DNA of 64,000 nt from Symsagittifera roscoffensis. Its lineage: Eukaryota > Xenacoelomorpha > Acoela > Convolutidae. Both the position numbers and the translations under genes were made by a program. Where the stretch lies: the NCBI RefSeq assembly GCF_963678635.1, contig NC_087071.1:41309797-41373796 (forward strand), written 5' to 3'. Positions within the stretch are counted from its first letter, which is position 1. Every line of letters starts with the position of its first letter. Shown here one piece after another: positions 1 through 10,692 of this stretch. The notes under the pieces were generated by a model. The model saw nothing but the letters and a program-made list of their open reading frames with translations, was not told where the DNA came from and ran no database searches.

Positions 1-2
1 AT

Positions 3-137
3 GAATGTGACAAGCAATTAGTTTTAGGAAATTTTGTTTTTGATGAGGAGAATCATGAACGAAAATCTTGGAAGTTTTTTGGACGTACGTGTAATAAATC
101 TCTTTTAGTGTTTTTATGTGCCAATTTTTTGTCATAG
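3..137 (+). pseudogene. Unassigned Polinton-associated coding remnant, open at left window edge
   Basis: A frame that enters from the left edge and stays open for about 44 codons, rich in charged and aromatic residues with a WKFFGR core. It sits just upstream of the ATPase in the same direction, so it is probably the tail of another Polinton gene. I do not recognise the family, and a chance frame is possible at this length. Confidence 0.3.
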
Positions 138-201
138 TTTTAATACTAGCTTGTGCAATCGTTCGAATAATGTTATCCATTACATGTGAAGAAACAACTG
201 G

Positions 202-1203
202 TTGGGTAGCAATTTTATCAAGTACAGTCGGTTATATTTTACCTTCTCCAAAGCTATGAATAAAATAATTTCTACCAAAGAACGAATTTTTATTTCGCTA
301 GTTGGACCGAGTGGATCTGGAAAATCACATCTTATTTTTGAGTGGTTAAAAATTGGTACATTTCAACCAAAGTTTGACAACATTTTTTATTTTTATCTAC
401 ATGATCAACCTCTTTATGGACAAATGCAAAGAAAAAACCTTAAGTTTATCCAAGGAGATGACTTTGAACTGATTGAAAACCTTCCCAATAATGGAACAAA
501 ATACCTATTAATATTTGATGACTCTTGTGAAGAAATTTCAAATTCTAAGCAGTTTGTAAAAGTTGCTGCTGCTGGAAGACACAGGGGACTGAATACAATA
601 TATATTAAGCATAACTTGTTTCATCAAAGCAAATTGGGAAGAGATGTTGAGTTACAAAATACACATATAGTCCTTTTCAAGTCACCGAGAGATGTTTTAC
701 AAATCAATACAATAAGTCAACAACTAGGTCTAGGATCACAATTGAAAGAGTGGTATCAAGATGCAACATCTACTCCTTATGGTCATTTACTCATTGATTT
801 AACTCCAAAAACAGTTGATTCGCTAAGATATTGCACAAACAGTGGTTCAATTCCATCAAAGTTTTATCTACCAGCAGGAACAGAAACTAAGTTTTTGGAC
901 GATGAGCATACATTACGTCTCTATACTCCCAATATTCCAAACTTTTTCCCAAAAACTTCAAAAACAATTCATCCTCCATTGTCCAAAAGTTTCATTCAAT
1001 TCCTCAGCGAATGTCTAGTAAACTTACTACGAGGCGAGCTAAAGGATCTTCGAAAAGTAGTCGTAGTAAAATATCGACGAGAAATATCAGAACTCACACG
1101 AAGAAGAACTTCACTGCATAAAAGGAGAACTATTTTGAGCTCGCCAAAAGGCTTACAATTAATATTTGTTATCACTCCTTTTGTAATTAAACGGTTGACG
1201 TAG
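202..1203 (+). CDS. Polinton packaging ATPase (FtsK/HerA type)
   Basis: Predicted genome-packaging ATPase of the Polinton, which would drive DNA into the capsid. A Walker A loop GPSGSGKS lies at residues 35-42 and a Walker B-like strand LLIFDDS at about 102-108. The following AAAGRHRGLNTIYI stretch resembles the region after Walker B in this family. A second start at codon 19 (MNKIIS) lies nearer the fold and may be the real one. The frame ends two bases before the integrase frame, as in a compact viral transcription unit. The closest relative in the window is the decayed ATPase of relic 2 near 39.7-40.2 kb, which shares the SPRDV and GHLLI motifs. The family call is confident; activity is not claimed. 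Confidence 0.8.
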   Translation: MGSNFIKYSRLYFTFSKAMNKIISTKERIFISLVGPSGSGKSHLIFEWLKIGTFQPKFDNIFYFYLHDQPLYGQMQRKNLKFIQGDDFELIENLPNNGTKYLLIFDDSCEEISNSKQFVKVAAAGRHRGLNTIYIKHNLFHQSKLGRDVELQNTHIVLFKSPRDVLQINTISQQLGLGSQLKEWYQDATSTPYGHLLIDLTPKTVDSLRYCTNSGSIPSKFYLPAGTETKFLDDEHTLRLYTPNIPNFFPKTSKTIHPPLSKSFIQFLSECLVNLLRGELKDLRKVVVVKYRREISELTRRRTSLHKRRTILSSPKGLQLIFVITPFVIKRLT

Positions 1204-1204
1204 T

Positions 1205-2490
1205 ATGGATCAGTTTGTTCTAATTCCGTACTCAGTTTATCAATCACAAAGTACACTTCCAACAAAACAAAAATTGGAACAAAAGCAAGAAAAAGAGGAG
1301 ATTGTACCAAAAAATTTTGATTCTGTTTACAGTGCTGTAAATGCGAGGTTGAAAACGAGCAACAATAAGCATATTATTGATTTAATTTTGAATTCTCCTA
1401 GAATTAAACTCAGCCAGTCAGACAAAACTATATTAGATAATCGAGACACAAAAGAATCATTTGTAGACTTTGTGTGTGCACTAAAACGAAAAATACCGCT
1501 TTTCCCGATATTTACTTTACCATTTTGGAAGCAACTCAAAATACACCTAAACTTGTTGTCAACAAGAATGCCAAAGCAAAAGACAGAGGAACTTGGATCC
1601 CTTTCAAAATCTGAAAAGGTAAGTCTGAACAGATTGTATTCTAGGGGTAGAGCTGCGTGCGGTTCTGTGCGAAACTTGAGTAAAGCAAGCGGATTGTCAA
1701 AAAAGAAAGTAGAACAGTTTATACAAACCAAGACATCGTATACAAAATTTGGTCCGCCAATCAGACGTTTTCGAAGGCTTCAAGCATTTTCAAAATATAT
1801 AAATGAAATTTGGTGTATGGATTTGGCATTTTTTTTTAAACTAGCGAGTCAAAACCAGGGAGTCAAATATTTATTGGTTTCTGATTATTGGTCGACCATG
1901 AGTGTTTTTTCGCGATTTGTCAGAGTTCAAACAATGAAAACTAAATATGCCAAAGACACTTTGCAAGCTTTCAAAAAAAATGATTTCTCGATAAAACACT
2001 CCTGAAAAGCTTTGTGTTGATAAAGGAACGGAATATGGAGGAATTTTCAAAACATTTTGCAAGGAAAAAAGCATTGAAGTTTACTCGACCAAACAAAAGC
2101 TGCATTTGCAGAGAGAGCCATTCAATCATTAAAACCCATTATTTACCGCTACATAGAAGATCATGGTGAAAAATTCATTACAAGTTACCGCAATTTGTGT
2201 CTACAATGAATTGTCGCATCAATAGATCTATTGGGAAATCACATAGAGATGTCAAGAATACTAATTTCCTCTCAATTTTGTACAATAAATCTCTAACAAG
2301 GTATAAGAAACTAAAATTCAAAGTTGGAGACAGAGTGAAAATTTCAAAGAATGATATTCCGTTCCGAAAAGGATCTAAACCACAATTTACAGATGAAATT
2401 TTCGAAATTTCGGCAGTCTCTACAAAAAAAGCCTCCAACATACATCATCAAAGAACTCGACAAAGAGGAAATTCTTGGAAAATTTTATGA
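1205..2490 (+). pseudogene. Polinton retroviral-type (RVE) integrase, broken
   Basis: Integrase of the Polinton, the enzyme that inserts the element DNA. The RVE core is visible around 1790-1960, where the strand EIWCMDLAF carries the first catalytic Asp and is followed by KYLLVSDYWS. The N-terminal part has a basic helix-turn-helix-like stretch (SKASGLSKKKVEQFI). The right part, about 2290-2450, holds a small C-terminal barrel with the motif KVGDRVKISKNDIPFRKG, which is also preserved in relic 2 near 41.9 kb. It lies between the ATPase and the minor capsid gene on the same strand. The gene is broken. The family assignment rests on these motifs and on gene order. Confidence 0.8.
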
Positions 2491-2560
2491 AAAAGAGCTT
2501 AGAAAATGCTCTGATTAAAGGTAAATCATTTTTAAACTAAATTTTTACCGATCAGTTGTC

Positions 2561-3374
2561 ATGGATTCTTTCACTATTGAGTTGGTTTCCAACGCTTCTT
2601 TTAATTGTTATCCGAATAATAGTCTTAGTTTTTTTACAAATTTTCTACCTGAAAAAATACATTTGAAAGGAGAATGGGAGGTTGCTATTTCAGAAATATC
2701 GTACCCTTCTTTGTACCAAAATGTTACAGAGGGAAAGTTTACATTCGTAGATGGAAGAGAAAGTTCTGAGGAGAAAAGAAAGATTGTATCGATGAACATT
2801 GAACCAGGATTGTATCCAAGTATTGTTGATATAGTTGTAGCCATGATAACGTCTAGGAGCTCAAGTTTTTGAAAATAACGGAATCTATTTATCAGTAGAT
2901 AAAGTTACACAAAAAGTTGCTGTTCATTTACCTGAGAGTCAATCAGAGTTTACAATTCAGAGTGTTGATTTGAGCCACATTTTTGGCTGTGATTTAGAAC
3001 AAAATCAAACAGGGGCTATAATGAAAGGAAAAGGTCCACATTATCCTCAATATTCTTACGACATTATGAGAATACATTCTATAATGATATACAGTGATAT
3101 TATAGAATATAACATAGTTGGTGATACAAAAACTCCCTTATTGCGTTGTATTCCATTTATCTCCAAAGTGAAGAGTGGAGATATAATTTCTACAGGACAG
3201 TACATGAAATATCAATCCTTTACAAATTTACAGTTTAAAAATCTGTTGAAAAATTCTTTCCATAGTATCAAGATAGAACTAAGAGATAGTACAGGCGAAA
3301 AAATTCCTTTTGTGTCCGTAGGAATCTTTCGAGTTGTTCTCTTGTTCCGCAAGATTTCGAATAATCATTTTTGA
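2561..3374 (+). pseudogene. Polinton minor capsid (penton-like) protein, broken
   Basis: The N-terminus MDSFTIELVSNAS, followed by a GEWEVAISEISYP stretch, is characteristic of the Polinton minor capsid protein, the single jelly-roll penton at capsid vertices. The later part keeps the block HIFGCDLEQNQTG and a hydrophobic beta-rich tail. It sits between the integrase and the small basic protein upstream of the major capsid gene, as expected. A homologous start with the same GEW motif occurs in relic 2 near 42.1 kb. The copy is broken. The jelly-roll identity comes from family knowledge and was not modelled. Confidence 0.7.
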
Positions 3375-3391
3375 TTTAAACTTCATACGAA

Positions 3392-3749
3392 ATGGTTGCT
3401 CAAAATTCAGCTGATTTCCCTATTTTTCGAGGACATGCAAGACAGCGTGGAAGAGGTTTTGGAGCTCTTGCACAAACTCTCGGGAGAACTGCAATCCCTT
3501 TTATTAAAAAATATATAGTCCCAGCTGCGAAAAGAATTGGGGCAGATTTGTTTGAAATCGCTGCTCCAGAGATTGGGGAAATTGTTAGTGGACGTAAAAA
3601 ACTTGAAAACATTTGCAAAAGATGTGAGAACAAAAACAATTCGGAAACAATTGGGAGGTGGAAAAAAGAAATCTAAGCGTAGAACAGCTAGAACCAGATC
3701 CATTTCTCGAAAAAGTAGATCAAAAAACAGTCGCTCTGACAATTTTTGA
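3392..3749 (+). pseudogene. Small basic capsid-associated protein (adenovirus pX/pVI-like)
   Basis: A short region between the minor and major capsid genes. It encodes a glycine/alanine-rich amphipathic segment (GFGALAQTLGRTAIPFIKKY) and then a strongly basic, Lys/Arg/Ser-rich tail resembling a DNA-condensing core peptide. Polintons and virophages often carry a small protein of this sort at this place, compared in the literature with adenovirus minor proteins. The likely role is membrane disruption or DNA condensation inside the particle. The assignment rests on composition, location and the amphipathic segment, so it is moderate at best. Confidence 0.5.
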
Positions 3750-3758
3750 CAATATAAA

Positions 3759-4952
3759 ATGAGTGTAAACCAAAGCCATTTTTGGTACGGTCCTTTTACA
3801 AATTCTTCATTGGAGATTTTTGATAAAGTCCCAGTTTTGGAAACAATTATGTCATCTTACACACAAGAAGTATTCCCCAGTACTTCTCTGGATGAAAGCA
3901 GTATTGAGTTTGAATTTGAAACGGATCGTAAACTCTACTTGGATATGCGTGATACCCATCTTAGCTTAAAGCTTCAACTATTTAAAGGAAGATTGTTTGA
4001 TGCTTTCAAAAAAGAAAAAGCAGAACATAAAGAAAAATCGGAGGAAGATTCAGATGAGGAACCACAAACTTACTTAACTTATGTAAACAATCTACTACAT
4101 TCTCTATTCTCGAACTGTGAAGATTATTTTAACAATACAATGGTTTACAATGCCAATGGATTATATCCTCATAAGGCACAGATATCGAACGAATTCAACT
4201 CGTCAGCAGTGAGTAATAAAGGAATTCTTGCTTGTCATGGATACAGTTTTGAAAAAAATCCTGATGCATTTGATATGTATCCATTCACTGATAGAGCAAC
4301 TTCCTTGAGAACAGGGATAAATTTTTCACTCTATGGGAGGCTCGCCATTGATTTGTTTACTTGCGAAAAACTGTTGCTACCAAATACCAAAGTTCGAATT
4401 AAACTTATTCGAGCTAGACCTAATTTTTACATGTTATCTGATAAACCAAATGTCAGTTTGAAAATAGTTGATTGTTCGTTGTTTACTAGAAGAATTTTAG
4501 TTGCTGAACCTAATCATCAATTCTTGCAATGGAATCTGGAAAGAGAACCTGCTCAATACAATTACATGGAAACTATAGCAAGAACCTTTATCATTCCATC
4601 TCGTCAAAACCAATTCATACAAGAAAATATATTCATTAACTCTCCAATAAGAAGAGTAGCTGTTGCAATGAATACAAATTCAGCTGTTGCAGGTTCTTTT
4701 TATGAAAATCCTTTCGATTATCAACAATTTCAATTGAGAGAGCTTAGAATTATTCGGGGTGGAAGAGCAATTATTTCATTAGATACAACTTCTCCTTGTC
4801 GACCCTATGTTACAACAATGAAAGCAATGCAGTTTAACGAAGATTTTCCAGCTCTTCCTATGGAAGATTTTCAAAATCACTATATTCTAGTTTTCGACTT
4901 GACTTCACTACAGGATGCTGCTGAACTGTTGCATTATCCAGAACTTAGTTGA
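3759..4952 (+). CDS. Polinton major capsid protein (double jelly-roll)
   Basis: A 397-residue frame that I assign to the Polinton major capsid protein, which forms the hexon-like capsomers. Supporting features are its position right after the small basic protein, the N-terminal PFTNSSLEIFDKVP, the EFEFETDRKLYLDMRDTHLSL strand region, an acidic insertion of about 25 residues near residue 90 (the usual place for a surface loop), and the FNSSAVSNKG and PHKAQISNEF segments common in nematode-type Polinton capsids. It has no signal peptide or membrane segment, as expected for a cytoplasmic or nuclear capsid. Relic 2 has lost this gene within the window. The double jelly-roll fold is inferred from the family. 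Confidence 0.75.
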   Translation: MSVNQSHFWYGPFTNSSLEIFDKVPVLETIMSSYTQEVFPSTSLDESSIEFEFETDRKLYLDMRDTHLSLKLQLFKGRLFDAFKKEKAEHKEKSEEDSDEEPQTYLTYVNNLLHSLFSNCEDYFNNTMVYNANGLYPHKAQISNEFNSSAVSNKGILACHGYSFEKNPDAFDMYPFTDRATSLRTGINFSLYGRLAIDLFTCEKLLLPNTKVRIKLIRARPNFYMLSDKPNVSLKIVDCSLFTRRILVAEPNHQFLQWNLEREPAQYNYMETIARTFIIPSRQNQFIQENIFINSPIRRVAVAMNTNSAVAGSFYENPFDYQQFQLRELRIIRGGRAIISLDTTSPCRPYVTTMKAMQFNEDFPALPMEDFQNHYILVFDLTSLQDAAELLHYPELS

Positions 4953-4970
4953 GAAAGCTTGAGATTAGAA

Positions 4971-5078
4971 ATGTTTTTTCAGTTTCCCTTGGAGCAAGTA
5001 ACGGAAGTGATAGTCTTGGGAGAAAGACTATCAAATGTTCAAATTGACAAAATCGGAACAGTCGCTAAAAATGTTTAG
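4971..5078 (+). CDS. Tiny ORF (35 aa) in the Polinton, function unknown
   Basis: A 35-codon frame starting MFFQFPLEQVTEVIVLGE. It begins 18 bases after the major capsid gene and overlaps the start of the next small frame by a few bases, which suits tightly packed viral genes. It looks like one amphipathic helix or strand. No family is recognised, and at this size it may be chance. Confidence 0.3.
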   Translation: MFFQFPLEQVTEVIVLGERLSNVQIDKIGTVAKNV

Positions 5079-5208
5079 TTTTTTTGAGTTTTCAGGTTCC
5101 TATAAAAAAATTGTAGCTTTTTTGGGACTTTTCATTGTGATTGTCTCTGTACTACATATTTTGTTTTTCTTCAGACCTCAGAAAAAGCAGCTAATGAATG
5201 CTGTTTAA
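5071..5208 (+). CDS. Small single-pass membrane protein (45 aa) of the Polinton
   Basis: A 45-codon frame starting MFSFFEFSGSYKK. A strongly hydrophobic stretch at about residues 14-33 (IVAFLGLFIVIVSVLHILFF) is followed by a short basic tail (RPQKKQ). It has the form of a type III or tail-type membrane peptide. Small membrane proteins are frequent in Polintons and adenovirus-like elements and can act in particle release or membrane penetration. The function here is inferred only from form and place. Confidence 0.45.
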   Translation: MFSFFEFSGSYKKIVAFLGLFIVIVSVLHILFFFRPQKKQLMNAV

Positions 5209-5413
5209 TTGAAAACCCAAGAATTTCTTCAACCTAGACTGTAAATCAGTGTTCAACAAATTTTGTCCAGTTGACAAGTTTTGTGTTTGGGACTTTGTTG
5301 ATTCAGTACCTAAATGCGAGTAAGTCAATAACTTTAGGATTTCTCATCCTAAATTACAATATCATACTTTCTAGTTCTTTGTTTTAGATGTAAATCAGCT
5401 AAAATTTGCGAAA

Positions 5414-5761
5414 ATGGATAATTTTTCACTTCTGCAAATTATTGAAAGAATTCCTGAACTCAGGTTCAAGTACATGGGATCTTACCCCTCTGATAAAGTA
5501 CCTCAACTAACAAAATACTCTTTTGCAATTGTTAACTCGGCTCCAAGCAATGATAGAGGGGAGCACTGGATCATGATGATTCGACTGGATAAAACTTACT
5601 ATTTTGCTGATTCTTTGGGTCGGAAAAGAACAACTTATTCCTTTCTCACAAAAAAATATCGGCGAATGGTTCCTCGAAGCTACAAAAAACTGATAATTTG
5701 TTTGGATTTTACGCAATTCATTCAGCATTTCTTCTTTTTAAATACTACCAGACAAACTTGA
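5414..5761 (+). pseudogene. Adenain-like cysteine protease of the Polinton, broken
   Basis: The stretch GEHWIMMIRLDKTYYFADSLG matches the histidine-containing core of adenovirus-type maturation proteases (ULP1-like fold), in which the catalytic His is followed by Trp and a strand ending with an acidic residue before S-L-G. The enzyme would process capsid precursors. Its place at the end of the capsid block fits. Just upstream (about 5230-5330) is a short cysteine-rich coding-like stretch of unknown identity. The copy is broken. Confidence 0.7.
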
Positions 5762-5963
5762 ATAATATTCATGATGTGCATGTTTTGAATTTTATAAGTA
5801 ATTTATGTAAATTTGTAGTTTTTTCATTTGTAAGTGTAAATTATGGCAGTAAGTTTACTATACGATGCAGTGATTTATATACTTTCTTTGTAATTTAAAC
5901 TTCTTTTCTCAAAAAACTTGACTTTTTTCGAAGTCTCTGTAGGTTTCAGCCTTGTTTCATTGT

Positions 5964-5965
<2 letters not shown>

Positions 5966-5995
<30 letters not shown>

Positions 5996-5996
5996 T

Positions 5997-6049
<53 letters not shown>

Positions 6050-6053
6050 CATC

Positions 6054-6093
<40 letters not shown>
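5966..6093. repeat. (CAT)n microsatellite
   Basis: About 128 bases of nearly pure CAT/ATC repeat with a few interruptions. In one frame it would give a long histidine run, but there is no sign that this is a real protein. It lies immediately beyond the Polinton coding block. Confidence 0.95.
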
Positions 6094-6095
<2 letters not shown>

Positions 6096-7073
6096 GTAAA
6101 ATTATCGTTTCAATTAGATAGAAAGTAAGATTATTTAATAAATTAGGTCAAATAATAGCTAACCTTATCGTTTTTTGAAGTTTTTTTGAAAATTTTTTCA
6201 TAAAAATTCCAAGTTTTTACCCAAAAACTCTTACCATTGACTTACCATGTATCAAAAAACTAATCAAAAGTCCTTCATTACACAACCTACACGATTAAAT
6301 TTCGATATTCACAAATTAGTTAACACGCGCCAACATTTTTGCGAAAAAACTAGACAAAAACCAAAAAATTACGCTTTTCTTACCATTATCTTACCATCAC
6401 ACAAACCATAAAACCTTACCATCGGTATTCCCTATCTTAATACATTGTAGACTCTATACCCAACCTTAATACATAGCCTGCTGACCGGATGCTCTATTCC
6501 CTAACTTAATACATGGGGGTCAGCAGGCACCCCCCCCCCCCCCCCCTGATCAGCTCCAACATCTACTACTCCCCGTTTATGATAAAGTCATGAAGCAGCT
6601 TTTTGAATTTAACATATCTCAAAGTTTTTTGTGGCGAATAATGTAAGAAAGTTTTTTATCAGAGAAACAGTTCCAAGTGGCATTTCAGGAATTTATTGAC
6701 AAACATTTGACAACAAGGCGTTGCCTTGAAGGTTTTGTCAGATTTATAAAGTGTCTTTCGTAGTTTTTGAAAACTTTTTGTGCTATTGACAAACGAAACT
6801 AGGAAACAATTTGAAGTCACGAAAGTAGTCGATTGTTTTGATTTAAATTTTTGGTGATACCACTCAACTCGCTTTAGTTCTTGTTAAGGATGTAACTTAA
6901 AACAGATTTTCTGGTAAAGATTTTGGCTCAGATTCAGCTAATTTTAAGCTGTCATTTCGTTCAGATTTTCATAAGGTCAATTCTACAATAAAAGTTTGGT
7001 AAAATCCGAGGCAAACATTTTCCTCGTCATCCTTTGCGTTAGTTATTGAAGCTTGAGAGAAAAGGATTCAAAC
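6094..7073. other. Gene-free AT-rich stretch with short hairpin and C-run
   Basis: No gene is seen. At 6360-6530 there are several degenerate repeats of a CCTTAATACAT-like word and of CTTACCAT. An 11-bp inverted pair (GCCTGCTGACC at 6476-6486 with its complement at 6518-6528) is followed by a run of about 17 C. This may be the outer part of the Polinton or a separate small repeat. The remainder is T/A-rich with no readable features. Confidence 0.6.
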
Positions 7074-7491
7074 CAGGGGCGGATCTATGATTTTCTCGAG
7101 GGGGGGCGGATTTTCAAAAAATTTTCCAAAATTTTGACGACCTTTTTTTTAGGTCGACCAAATTGATTTTTCGAGCTCTCCCAAAGCACTGTTTTGCCCC
7201 AATTTAGGCTAAATTTTCTGCGCGGCAGGCAAATTTTGAAAAAACAGTTAAAAAAGCAGTTTTTGGGCACTTTTTGAAAAATGTTGACAAAAAATTGCGT
7301 TATTTTTGGCGCGCGCTCCCCCTCAAAGTTAGTATATATTGGCGCCGAAGGCGCCTTTAGAAACAGTTTAGGGTCGTTCGGCCAAAAATGGATTTTTGAA
7401 AAAGTATCAAAGGGGGGACCCTTTGGGTCGGCAGGGGGTCGAATCATTGAGAGAGGAGCGTAGCCCAAACACCCCCCCTAAATCCGCCCCT
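7074..7491 (+). mobile_element. GC-rich MITE with CAGGGGCGGAT ends, copy 1 (hAT-like)
   Basis: A roughly 418-bp non-autonomous element. It starts CAGGGGCGGAT and ends ATCCGCCCCTG, which are inverted copies. The flanks ATTCAAAC and ATTCAAAT form a probable 8-bp target duplication with one difference, a length typical of hAT transposons. The interior has runs of G/C at both ends and a small inner palindrome around GGCGCC. A second copy in opposite orientation is at 17064-17464. No coding capacity is seen. Confidence 0.8.
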
Positions 7492-7764
7492 GATTCAAAT
7501 TGTCTTTTGATTTTTTGATTTCTAATTAATTGTAATAACTTAAAGCAGAATTTTATGTAGTTGTTCAACTTGAAATGCTGTGGGTTTTTGAAAAAAAAAA
7601 CTGTAAGAAGTTAAAACGCAATCAAGTTTGATAAAAGTAATAATCAAAAAGCAATGAATCTACAGGCTTTCTATTGTAAAATTTAATAAATTAATAACCA
7701 GTAAAAAACGGATGACATTACAGTGATAATCGATAGGAAGCCAGGGTTATACAAAAACCAAACT

Positions 7765-8990
7765 GTGCGACTATCCAGTGCACAGTTTGGCCTCTTAATG
7801 GAATTATAGGTTAAAAAAAACTCTTTTTTTTCTAATTTTTGAGTGTTTGTAAATCACAGCCTATTTTGTTTTGAAAAAACTTGGATATAGCTGACTACAA
7901 AACAAAAAAAAACAAATTTATAGACGATCGAAGCCTAGACTATGGTATAGACGAACAATTCAATCTTTCAGGTAAGTTTTTTTTCCAATTTTGTTTGTTT
8001 GCACCTAGAAATTTTCTGCGACTGAAAAAGAACTAAATAACATTTTATCCTTAATTTTAAACTTTCTGTCTGAAACAAAAACCATTCAAACAAATTTGGT
8101 AGTATAAAGTTGTATAACAAGCAATTTATGACGTAATCATGTTTCATCAAACTTTCAGTTTTTTTTGTCAACGAAATCAATTTTTTCCATCTTGAAAAAA
8201 AAAATTTCCACTAATCGCGATTTCCTAGAGAAACTCCACCTAAAATTTTTTTGTTGATGGAGAAAAAACTAATTTTCCTTCTAAAGCAAAAATGCTAGTC
8301 ATACAATTTTTATATGATGAAACTGTATGACTAGCGTTTTTTTATCAGCTATATTTGTGAAAACTTATGAATAGCGTGCAGGTCCTTCCGTGGTTATGAA
8401 CTTTGGATGCTTTTTCAGTTTTAAGTCATAAAACACATCATAATTGTTAAAATTTCCAAGCTATATTTTTTCAATTTTCGAAATGAACGACAAAATTTTC
8501 ACAATTTGCTTGCTTGCTCATGCATGCCTGTTTTAATAGTTCAGTCGATTGATGAGGTTTTGCAGTTTTTGTAACCATTCTTTTTGTTTTATAACTACTC
8601 AATCTCGTCAAACTTCAAGACTCACAGTTTTAAATTGTTGTTTTTTTGCGGTTTCAGTCAGCACTATAGCATTTGATCAAAAGGGAATACGATTCATGAA
8701 GATAATATCTGGATAATAACGAGTAATGACAAACTTGGGTGATATTAAAAAAGATGATAAAAGAAGTGATAAATAAAAAGTCATCTGAAGAAAACCATTT
8801 CCATTTTAGTGCATGTAAAACTCTACAGAAATTTTTTTTTGATACATTCGCTTGAACTTTCAACAAAATAATTCAAAATTCTATATCAGAAAAAAAACTC
8901 GACTGTTGAACTAAGGAAGAACGCGAGGGGAAACATTGCACTTTTCTTGTTCATAGCTCCGAGGTCAAACTGTGCACTGGATAGGCGCAC
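7765..8990. mobile_element. Non-autonomous TIR element, about 1.2 kb
   Basis: A 30-bp segment at 7765-7794 is repeated inverted at 8961-8990 with two differences and contains the core CCAGTGCACAGTTTG. The interior is AT-rich and without a believable gene. It includes a 14-bp hairpin at 8291-8336 whose arms carry CTAGTCATACA. A third, single copy of the terminal core occurs at 37749-37770. This looks like a decayed DNA transposon or long MITE; the superfamily is not known. Confidence 0.6.
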
Positions 8991-9171
8991 ATTTTTGTGT
9001 CTGTAAGTTCCTGGTTCCAGAGATAAATGTAGAAAAAAAAAGTTACAACACAAATTAAACATGTTACAAAACATAATTTCCGTGGATTCCGTGTAAAAAT
9101 AAGTATAATGAAAGCTTTGTCATCACATTGGTTTTGTCGGCATATTAGATTCTGACAATATAAGAACCTGT

Positions 9172-9325
9172 TATGGATTTCGCAAATTTAAGTGGATTAC
9201 GCAATTTTATGCGGATTTCGCTTACAATTTGAGAAACCCTCTTAAAATTTGCCGAATCCGCTTACAATTTGCGGATTTGCTTTCAAATACGCATTCCACT
9301 GACAGTTGCGGATTCCGCGATAGCT
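9172..9325. repeat. Degenerate short repeats built on GCGGATTTCGC / CGCTTACAATTTG
   Basis: Several imperfect, partly inverted copies of words such as GCGGATTTCG and CGCTTACAATTTG follow each other over about 150 bases, with another at about 9522. The pattern is that of a decayed minisatellite. No gene is seen here or in the following stretch up to 10.0 kb. Confidence 0.5.
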
Positions 9326-9329
9326 TAAG

Positions 9330-10006
9330 TTTACTAAACACATAAAATTACTTGTTTGTGGATTCCACAGATTTCTCTGGACTCGGAGCGATTGCCGGTT
9401 TTCGGAGCGATTTTGAGCACAATAGTAATTTATTGCCCGGGGTATCCAATACAGCAGAGAAGATCAATGAAAACAGCAAATATGCGGATCGGCGGCAAAT
9501 CTGTTTTGGCCTGTTTCGGAATCCGCTTACAATTCACAACTTGCTCAAACTCGCCTCGTATTGTTACAGTAGTAGCTATAAAATCAGTTAGCTTAATTGA
9601 AATTTCTCTCTTAGTTAAACGGAAGGTCATACTTTTTGTTTTGTTCGGAGCTTCATGATTAGCTGAATTTAGCAAAAATGTTTCAGCTCTATTTAATTAC
9701 AGTCCCGTTTCCTGAATCTAAAATTTGAATTTCGATAAAATTCTTATTCTCTCCTCTCCCATTATCTCAGGGAGATACAAACAACTTCATTCAAATTCAT
9801 ATGTACTTCATACATTTTCAAATTATTTAATTCACAAAAATCGTCGAGTTTCTTCAGATCGGATTATGGTAGTTTAATTTCAGATCTAAAGCTCTGCGAA
9901 TGTTTTTGATTACCATATTTAGCTTCTTTTTTATACCGCTTCTGAACTCTGCATTTTTCCACATAATTGTAGTTCCCGTTTCTATACACTATTTTTTTTT
10001 ATCGTG
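9330..10006. other. No feature recognised
   Basis: AT-rich spacer with only short, overlapping chance frames. I see no splice-delimited exon, repeat end or RNA gene that I could defend. Confidence 0.6.
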
Positions 10007-10692
10007 ACCCGCACTCAGTAAAAAGAGAAAATGATAGATTATAAGAAATTTTTTTTGTAGTCTCCATAATTTTCTAAAAGAATTGATTATAATCGATTAA
10101 AAATGGATCATTTTTTGAAAGTTTTTTTTTGTCAAAATTTAAGGAATTATAATCCTTTATAATGGATTATAATCCATTTTTGTTCAAAAATTGTCATCCC
10201 TTCATTTCGTCTTATTTTAGTTTCATTTTAAGTGCTTTTCAGTTGGCTATTGGTTTTTCAACAAACGTCCTCGCTTCATTTCGTTTTATTTTTGTTTTGT
10301 TTTGGGTGCTTTTTATTTGTTTACCGAACTAAAAAAGCTGATATTTCGATTTTATAGCTTAAATTTGAATCAATTTAATTTTTACTATGTTTTCATGCAA
10401 AGTAGCTAAATTTTAACCCATTTTAATTGATTATTTTTTGTAAGATAAAATTTTGATAGAAAAAGGATTTTAACCTATTATATAATATTTAATAAGAGAA
10501 TGTGAGAGGTTTTTGGAAAAACTATAGTCAATTATAATCGATTATATATTTTTTTAAAATTTCACCATTATCATGGATTACAAATCGTTTAAACATCATT
10601 TATTGGTGATTATAATTGATTATAATTTTGTTAAAAGTACGATTGTAATTATAATATAATCGTTTATTTTCTCTTTTTACTGAGTGTGGGGA
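10007..10692. mobile_element. ACCCGCAC-ended TIR element A, filled with AATCGATTATAAT-type words
   Basis: The left end ACCCGCACTCAGTAAAAAG and the right end, whose complement reads TCCCCACACTCAGTAAAAAG, are inverted over at least 22 bases (10012-10034 against 10665-10686). Inside are many copies of AATCGATTATAATC, TAATGGATTATAATCC and similar near-palindromes. Element B at 33865-34974 shares the ACCCGCAC terminus and the same internal words, so the two belong to one family. No coding is seen. Confidence 0.65.

Larger units (their letters stand above)
1..5900 (+). mobile_element. Polinton/Maverick relic 1 (left end outside the window)
   Basis: A self-synthesising virus-like DNA transposon, recognised from the co-linear set ATPase, integrase, minor capsid, small basic protein, major capsid and adenain-like protease, all on the + strand and closely spaced. 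This set and order are typical of Polintons (Mavericks). The protein-primed DNA polymerase expected in the family was not seen and would have to lie to the left of the window or be lost. Terminal inverted repeats were not recognised, so the right edge (about 5.8-6.1 kb) is a guess. The element is broken, with only a handful of breaks; the ATPase and major capsid frames are still open, so it is a fairly recent fossil compared with relic 2. Confidence 0.85.

Noticed and set aside
5918-6121. Long histidine-run frame
   Set aside because: It is the translation of the (CAT)n microsatellite; nothing else supports a gene.
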